From: Chlamydiota bacterium
Lineage (GTDB): Bacteria; Chlamydiota; Chlamydiia; Chlamydiales; Rhabdochlamydiaceae
Reading direction: 5' to 3'
Length of the DNA stretch: 10,841 bases
Assembly (NCBI GenBank): GCA_016866585.1
Contig: VGMB01000036.1
Location: 1 to 10,841 of the forward strand
Shown here: one piece after another, positions 6,169-10,841 of the stretch
Numbering within the stretch: the stretch's first letter is position 1
How the letters are laid out: each line of letters starts with the position of its first letter
Translations under genes and position numbers: made by a program
The notes under the pieces: generated by a model
Seen by the model: the letters and a program-made list of their open reading frames with translations, nothing else
Database searches by the model: none
Told to the model about the DNA's origin: nothing

Positions 6169-7311
6169 ATGGCAATTAATGTAAAAAATAACTTTAACAA
6201 TCCAGGCGCAAATTCCCTACACATAGCTATGCAAGAACCAAGAGTTTTTGATTCTATAGCATCTTTTTTAAGGCCGGACGACATTTCTTTTTTAGCTCAG
6301 TCTGCAAAAGGTATCTTTGATACAAGCGCTCGTAATTTTGAATTTTTGGCAATAAAAGAGATTCAAATGATGGTAAAGGAGCTCACTGATCGTGGATCCC
6401 ATAAGCATGTTGCGAGTCAATTAACTAAGATAGCTGAAGTTTCAAATCAGGTGTATAGAAAAAAGAAATGGTCTTTCAGTGGAATGGTTCTCTCTGTTAA
6501 CAGCTCTGCTGTTTATGCTTTAGCGCAGCTACCAGTAAGTGAGAGGAATCATTTGCTTTTATCTCTTGCTCTGCGAAAACCAGCAAAAGAAATGATCATG
6601 ATGGCAGGTAGTATTTCTAATCATGTCCAAGATGCCAATCAAGAACTTAGTCGAGTAAGATTAAAACATTGTGACTTGGTATATAACGTTCAAGGATTTG
6701 TGAGTGACCGTTTAAAACCAGCTGTAGTATCTTTGTTGAACAGTGGTAGTCTTGTGGAGGCTATAGCCCTTACAAAAGTTTTAAAAATATATCAAGAATC
6801 CGTGAACACGTTCATTCCTAATACAAATTTTATAGATGCGTATTGCAATATTACCAAAACACTTTTAGATACTGTCGCTGATAAGAGATCTCTAGGTGCT
6901 GTTAAAATAGTAGCAGAAGAAGTTGGCATTGAGAATTCATTTTTAGAAACAGTAGCCAGACAGCTAGCACGTAAGATCCTAGATCAAGGAGTCGAGCCTG
7001 CTGTAAACTCCTTAGACAGACGTTTTAGTGAAAATCAAAAAAGTTATGTTCTTACGGCAGCCGGCAAGAATCTATGTTGGGATCGATATATAGACAAAGC
7101 TCTTGAGCTGAAGCCTTTTCTAATGTCATTACATCAAAGAGTCGACTTGGATTTGACGGCTGTATCTACCCTTGCTTGTAAGTTTCAATTTAGCAAAGCC
7201 ATGAGTATTGCTGAAAACATTGAAACGGAAGAAGGTAAGGAGAGTGCCTACAGTATAATTAGTAGGTATAAGAAACTTTATGATGACAATAGGCTTTGCG
7301 TAATATCTTAG
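6169..7311 (+). CDS. F-box-like protein with C-terminal CaaX prenylation box (candidate host-targeted effector)
   Basis: A 380-residue protein starting at ATG 6169, with AGGTGA (6157-6162) 6 nt upstream. It has no signal peptide and no membrane helix. Residues about 23-56 (EPRVFDSIASFL, RPDD-ISFLAQSAK) follow the F-box pattern: proline start, I-xx-FL, D/E-L/I, then a helix with small residues before the third helix. In eukaryotes this motif binds Skp1 and docks substrates on SCF ubiquitin ligases. The match is by eye and only moderate. The rest is helical, with paired helices in the last 150 residues that resemble an alpha-solenoid without a clear TPR/SEL1 consensus. The last four residues are C377-V378-I379-S380, a textbook farnesylation CaaX box with serine as X; bacteria lack the modifying enzyme, so this would matter only inside a eukaryotic host. 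F-box plus CaaX is the design of Legionella AnkB. The gene is monocistronic, with its own promoter and a strong terminator. The function is inference; the CVIS end is read directly. Confidence 0.7.
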   Translation: MAINVKNNFNNPGANSLHIAMQEPRVFDSIASFLRPDDISFLAQSAKGIFDTSARNFEFLAIKEIQMMVKELTDRGSHKHVASQLTKIAEVSNQVYRKKKWSFSGMVLSVNSSAVYALAQLPVSERNHLLLSLALRKPAKEMIMMAGSISNHVQDANQELSRVRLKHCDLVYNVQGFVSDRLKPAVVSLLNSGSLVEAIALTKVLKIYQESVNTFIPNTNFIDAYCNITKTLLDTVADKRSLGAVKIVAEEVGIENSFLETVARQLARKILDQGVEPAVNSLDRRFSENQKSYVLTAAGKNLCWDRYIDKALELKPFLMSLHQRVDLDLTAVSTLACKFQFSKAMSIAENIETEEGKESAYSIISRYKKLYDDNRLCVIS

Positions 7312-7331
7312 TAACCTCTTATCCCCAAGCA

Positions 7332-7370
7332 AACAAAGAGAGTGTTTATCACTCTCTTTGTTATTTCGAT
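7332..7370 (+). terminator. Strong intrinsic terminator after the F-box/CaaX gene
   Basis: A perfect 13-bp inverted repeat, AACAAAGAGAGTG (7332-7344) and CACTCTCTTTGTT (7350-7362), surrounds a TTTAT loop and is followed by ATTTCGATTT, with more T residues around 7377-7383. It lies 20 nt beyond the stop codon. The T-tract is interrupted but the stem is the best in the window. Confidence 0.8.
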
Positions 7371-7371
7371 T

Positions 7372-7377
7372 TAGAAT
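7372..7377 (+). promoter_or_regulatory. Possible -10 box of the large nucleotidyltransferase/BTB gene
   Basis: TAGAAT matches the -10 consensus at 5 of 6 bases and lies 23 nt ahead of ATG 7401. This would give a leader of only about 17 nt. No -35 box is found at the right distance, because that position falls inside the preceding terminator stem. Tentative. Confidence 0.25.
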
Positions 7378-7400
7378 TTTTTTACCCCTAGTACGTAATT

Positions 7401-10400
7401 ATGTCCCTTATTCCTTTTGATGCCAATGACCCGCATTTACATGATGAAGATTACACATATAAGATGCTGCTAGATGAAAGTCAAAAAGCAAATTTGAACA
7501 CACTGCTTAGTAAGAAAGTTAAGATCTGCAATAAAGACAATTCCTTAAATCTTTCAATAGAAGCATTTAGACTCATAGAAGCTGTATCAGAAAGTTGCAT
7601 TCATATGTTTTCTTTTATAAAGGGAGAACGGCTTAAGCCGTTTTGTGTCAAGGAGCGTTTTAAAAGGCTTGATAGCCTTCATCATGCAACAACGATTAGA
7701 GGGAGTACTAATTGTGATCTGCTCATGAATAAAATGCCGGAGAGAGACTTAGACGTAGTTCTGAAATTTGGAATATCACCTTCCATTTTTGGGCAAATAG
7801 CAGATGGTAGATCTAAAAAAATGGAGTCATTTTGTTATTATCTATGCATGAATGCTCTCCAGATCTTATTTCCTGAAGAATGTAAGATGTCTCTTCTTTA
7901 TGATCGTCAAAGGGAAACGTTTTTTACAGATGAAAGGACGCTGAATAGAATCAGCCGGGTAAGTGGAGTTTTTAAGAAATTCTTCTTTGCTGAAGGCTTA
8001 AATAAATGCATTGTTACTTTTTATCCTGGTCCAAATAAGTTGGATGATGGATTCCTTGACGTTGACATAACTCTTCAATTTTCTGCTGACGAAACTTGTG
8101 TAGATGGACGAGTTTTTTCTCCAATTGTTGCAAGAGAAAAAAATGCTAAACAGGAAACTGTCATTGATTCTAAAAATTTGATAGATTCACCTATCCAGGC
8201 GATGAGCCCTACAAACCTAAGTAATGTAGATTCTACAAATGTGGGTTGGTTGCTTGGAAAAGATTCCGCATCATTTGCGCATGATGCTATTGAGCTTGTT
8301 CTTCCTGAAGAGAAAGGGAGGATATATCTGGCGACAGCCCCTTATTTCAAGGCACTTTTCGGTTGGACGATTCCAGATGTAAAAAAGCACATTGTCAATA
8401 AAAACCTTGTGATTATTGATTCTTCTATGTTCATGGGGTATCGGAGGTTTTTTTACGAACTTACTAAAGGCCGCGTTCCTTACAAGGATCCTTCTGGGGA
8501 TATGGAGACAGAGAAGGCCTTGCGTATGCTCACCTCCTATTCTTTTCAATCTATTCCAATGAGGAGTGGTGGTGAGCTTGATGCCTACTATTCTTTTGTG
8601 CAAGACAAGGCCAGAGGACCAGACTTTAGCTATAATATGTTCTATAATGCTTTCATCACCATTTCGATTTTAAAAAACTCTCCTCTTGTTACGCAGAGCT
8701 CAGAAGAAGGTAGGTTGTTTGCTGCAAAGCTGGATTTTTTTTCAGAAATATTACAAAGAGCCTTTTTCGAGCAAAAGTGGCAAGATTTATTTCCTTCTTT
8801 TGTTTGCAACATAACCAAGATATGCCAAGAGAAGTCACTGCAAATACTACAAGATATTTATACTGTTAAATCATATACAAGATTTGAAGTGAAACCTGCT
8901 TTCAAGGAGTCATTAGGTACTACTCTTCGGATAAACGCTTATAATGGAAAAGACTCAGGCTATACTCTAACCAAGGTTTGTACCATAAATGAGATCTTTG
9001 ACAAGTTACAAGATATACGTGATGCTTTAAGAGAAGATTTCTATGAACAACTTTTGCAATCTATCAGCTCCAATCTTAAGATCAAAACTATAACGAATAC
9101 AGAAAAAGTCTATCTTCTTTATTTTTTAAATTGCATAAGTTCTGAAAATTTGAGTTACAAGGAAATTGGAAGTGTTAAGGGTAATTATTTCATATTTGTC
9201 TCTCTTATCTACAAATCCTTTCAAGTGATTCCAAATAAAGAGTTGTTATTCTGTATACATGGTTTTTTTCATAGATTTCATTTTTATTTAATCCAACAAG
9301 AAGAATTTCATCTTTTAGATAAAATGATCGGAACATCAAGTATAGACGCATTCTCATATTTGATGCTTAGCTCAATTTTTATGCAAAACCTTCAAGATGA
9401 ACCATCTTGTTCGTCTTCTATAGAAAAGTTTTATGATGATCTTGAATCTATTACAAGCGTTTTAAAGAGGGATTTTACAAACAATATAGACCCTCTATTA
9501 GAGATGTTAGACACCTTCTCCAGTGAGTTTTCTATACCCCTTTATCTTAAGATCCTATGTCCGCTTTCTGTTTTCAGCTCTATGAAGGGAACAGAGATTA
9601 CCGCAAAGTTTTTTGCTAAGATACTGTCGCTAGATGATTTCTCTTGGATGAATGACAGAGAGCATTTTTTTATTGAAGTCATCTTTTTGAATATAATTCT
9701 AAATCAGAATGTACGATTGATTTCTGAGGTCATGCCTAAATTTAGAAACCATTTTGAATCTATCTTTTGTCGGCAACTACAGCAAAATTCATCTTTGTTA
9801 TCACAGCTCGATGCTTGCTTTTATAAAAAAATAATAAACCACGCAGGGGCGGGTAAGGCGGTTCAATTTTATAAAGAATGTTTGCCATATCTCAACTTCG
9901 ATGCAGTTAAGGAGCTGTTTGAAGGACTTCTGCAACTGGACCATCCAATCGTTGTCCTATTTTTACAGCAAAGTGATACTGAAACTCAGGCAAAACTATT
10001 TCTATCGTTAGAGTCATCTTGGACTAAGTATCTATCAGGTCAAATTGAAAGGGGACAGGAAGATTATTTACAGGCTCTTTCTGGAATGTTTTGTGTATAT
10101 CCCTATAGTAAAGATACTCCTGCTGTTGTATTTGATATAGCTGCTTACTTATTGAAATACATTAAGGACTGCTCTAAACAACAACAATTGCAATTTTTAC
10201 AACAGGGACTCATTTTTTTGAGTAGATGGAAAAGAAATGCGCAGCCTCATCTTCGCAATGAGTATGTCAATTTTATTCTATCTGTGAAAAAATCTCGTCT
10301 CATGCAAGATCTTTCACCGGCAATACAGAGTAAGATCGTAACGGATATATATGAGCTTAAGAAATCCGATCTTTCTTTTTCTGAGATAATGGCGTTAACG

Positions 10401-10841
10401 GTTATTAACGAGGCCACAGAGAAGTCCTGGAATGAGTTTCGCTTGACCCTATTCTCAGAGGCCCATATAGATGAAAAAGCTTTTCATCAAGTCTTTACCC
10501 ACTTTAGGTGTGTGCCGCTAGCTGCGAACGAGATGATTGCTTTTTCTGAAGCCCAGGGTATTGGTCAAGAATTAGTCGTAGAGTACTATAAAAAACAGAT
10601 GGCTTTCGAGAGATCTTTTGAAAAACAGCTTCTTCTTCTCCAAAAGCTATCATCTCACGATACTTATATTCATCTTGTATTAGATCAAATTTACCGTCTG
10701 CAGATAAACCTTGCTACGCAAAGTACGATGAAGTTGCTGTTTGCTCTGGTAAAAGAGCTTTCCACATTGGATGAAGTCTATTTGAATGCCTTTTTACAAA
10801 AAATGGTATGTGCAGAATTTTTAGGTTCTAGCATAGATAAT
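7401..10841 (+). CDS. Very large protein with pol-beta-type nucleotidyltransferase signature and BTB/POZ-like domain (3' end outside window)
   Basis: The frame from ATG 7401 is open to the last base (1147 codons), so the protein is longer than seen. TAG at 7389-7391 lies just upstream in frame, making this ATG the earliest start, yet no Shine-Dalgarno sequence precedes it. Residues about 50-230 carry a nucleotidyltransferase signature: IRGS with G101-S102, a 13-residue gap, D116-L117-D118 followed by VVLKF, and a later strand with D220-V-D222 (LDVDITLQF), matching the GS-x(9-13)-DxD plus third-acid pattern of the pol-beta superfamily (OAS, poly(A) polymerase, cGAS, DZF). All metal-binding acids seem present. 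Residues about 290-388 resemble a BTB/POZ domain: a strand, RIYLATAPYFKALF, VIIDSSMF, FFYELTKGRVP, ALRMLTSY; the usual histidine is replaced. BTB domains mediate dimerisation and Cullin-3 docking in eukaryotes. The remaining 750 residues are helical with no clear repeat. There is no signal peptide or membrane helix. A secreted effector is the favoured guess; the substrate is unknown. Confidence 0.8.
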   Translation, partial: MSLIPFDANDPHLHDEDYTYKMLLDESQKANLNTLLSKKVKICNKDNSLNLSIEAFRLIEAVSESCIHMFSFIKGERLKPFCVKERFKRLDSLHHATTIRGSTNCDLLMNKMPERDLDVVLKFGISPSIFGQIADGRSKKMESFCYYLCMNALQILFPEECKMSLLYDRQRETFFTDERTLNRISRVSGVFKKFFFAEGLNKCIVTFYPGPNKLDDGFLDVDITLQFSADETCVDGRVFSPIVAREKNAKQETVIDSKNLIDSPIQAMSPTNLSNVDSTNVGWLLGKDSASFAHDAIELVLPEEKGRIYLATAPYFKALFGWTIPDVKKHIVNKNLVIIDSSMFMGYRRFFYELTKGRVPYKDPSGDMETEKALRMLTSYSFQSIPMRSGGELDAYYSFVQDKARGPDFSYNMFYNAFITISILKNSPLVTQSSEEGRLFAAKLDFFSEILQRAFFEQKWQDLFPSFVCNITKICQEKSLQILQDIYTVKSYTRFEVKPAFKESLGTTLRINAYNGKDSGYTLTKVCTINEIFDKLQDIRDALREDFYEQLLQSISSNLKIKTITNTEKVYLLYFLNCISSENLSYKEIGSVKGNYFIFVSLIYKSFQVIPNKELLFCIHGFFHRFHFYLIQQEEFHLLDKMIGTSSIDAFSYLMLSSIFMQNLQDEPSCSSSIEKFYDDLESITSVLKRDFTNNIDPLLEMLDTFSSEFSIPLYLKILCPLSVFSSMKGTEITAKFFAKILSLDDFSWMNDREHFFIEVIFLNIILNQNVRLISEVMPKFRNHFESIFCRQLQQNSSLLSQLDACFYKKIINHAGAGKAVQFYKECLPYLNFDAVKELFEGLLQLDHPIVVLFLQQSDTETQAKLFLSLESSWTKYLSGQIERGQEDYLQALSGMFCVYPYSKDTPAVVFDIAAYLLKYIKDCSKQQQLQFLQQGLIFLSRWKRNAQPHLRNEYVNFILSVKKSRLMQDLSPAIQSKIVTDIYELKKSDLSFSEIMALTVINEATEKSWNEFRLTLFSEAHIDEKAFHQVFTHFRCVPLAANEMIAFSEAQGIGQELVVEYYKKQMAFERSFEKQLLLLQKLSSHDTYIHLVLDQIYRLQINLATQSTMKLLFALVKELSTLDEVYLNAFLQKMVCAEFLGSSIDN

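Noticed and set aside
8271..8603. Open frame of 110 codons on the minus strand
   Set aside because: It lies entirely within the BTB-encoding part of the 7401 gene, has no ribosome binding site, and its translation has no recognisable domain. The same applies to the minus-strand frames at 4213-4416, 4918-5154 and 7129-7332.

Overview
The window is AT-rich, densely coded and entirely plus-strand. It looks like the chromosome of an intracellular bacterium that lives in eukaryotic cells. The best guess is an amoeba-associated member of the Chlamydiota (Parachlamydia/Waddlia/Simkania type), with a Legionella-like bacterium as the alternative. This rests on gene content alone: large helical proteins without bacterial housekeeping motifs, an F-box-like protein ending in a CaaX box, a BTB-like domain, and membrane-anchored DXD sugar-transferase paralogues. 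There are no rRNA, tRNA or CRISPR features.

Layout. Positions 2-106 hold the last 34 codons of a transposase, probably ISL3 type, cut by the window edge. A 125-bp AT-rich gap leads to a 208-residue lipoprotein (232-858), which is closed by a clear intrinsic terminator. Next is a 769-residue helical protein with a distinct C-terminal alpha/beta domain (982-3291). A two-gene envelope operon follows. The first gene (3392-4501) encodes a membrane-anchored DXD glycosyltransferase and is interrupted by two in-frame TAA codons with no frameshift. It overlaps by ATGA the second gene (4498-6069), which fuses a motif-degenerate copy of the same glycosyltransferase to a complete GT51 peptidoglycan glycosyltransferase (MtgA-like). 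A palindrome and a good sigma70-type promoter precede a 380-residue protein (6169-7311) with an F-box-like N-terminus and the C-terminal tetrapeptide CVIS. A 13-bp terminator separates it from a very large open gene (7401 to the window end, 1147 residues so far). That protein has a pol-beta-type nucleotidyltransferase signature, then a BTB/POZ-like domain, then a long helical region.

How the genes may work together. The window splits into an envelope part (lipoprotein, glycosyltransferase pair, murein polymerase) and a host-interaction part (F-box/CaaX protein, nucleotidyltransferase/BTB protein, possibly the 769-residue protein). F-box and BTB domains are the adaptors of the two main cullin-RING ubiquitin ligase classes in eukaryotes, so the two neighbours at 6169-10841 are good candidates for secreted effectors that use host ubiquitination. 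The CaaX box would let the host farnesylate the first one, as described for Legionella AnkB. The most unusual items are the F-box/CaaX combination, the nucleotidyltransferase-BTB combination, the dead-glycosyltransferase/MtgA fusion, and the doubly interrupted but otherwise intact glycosyltransferase gene. All family assignments come from reading motifs by eye; no database search was run.
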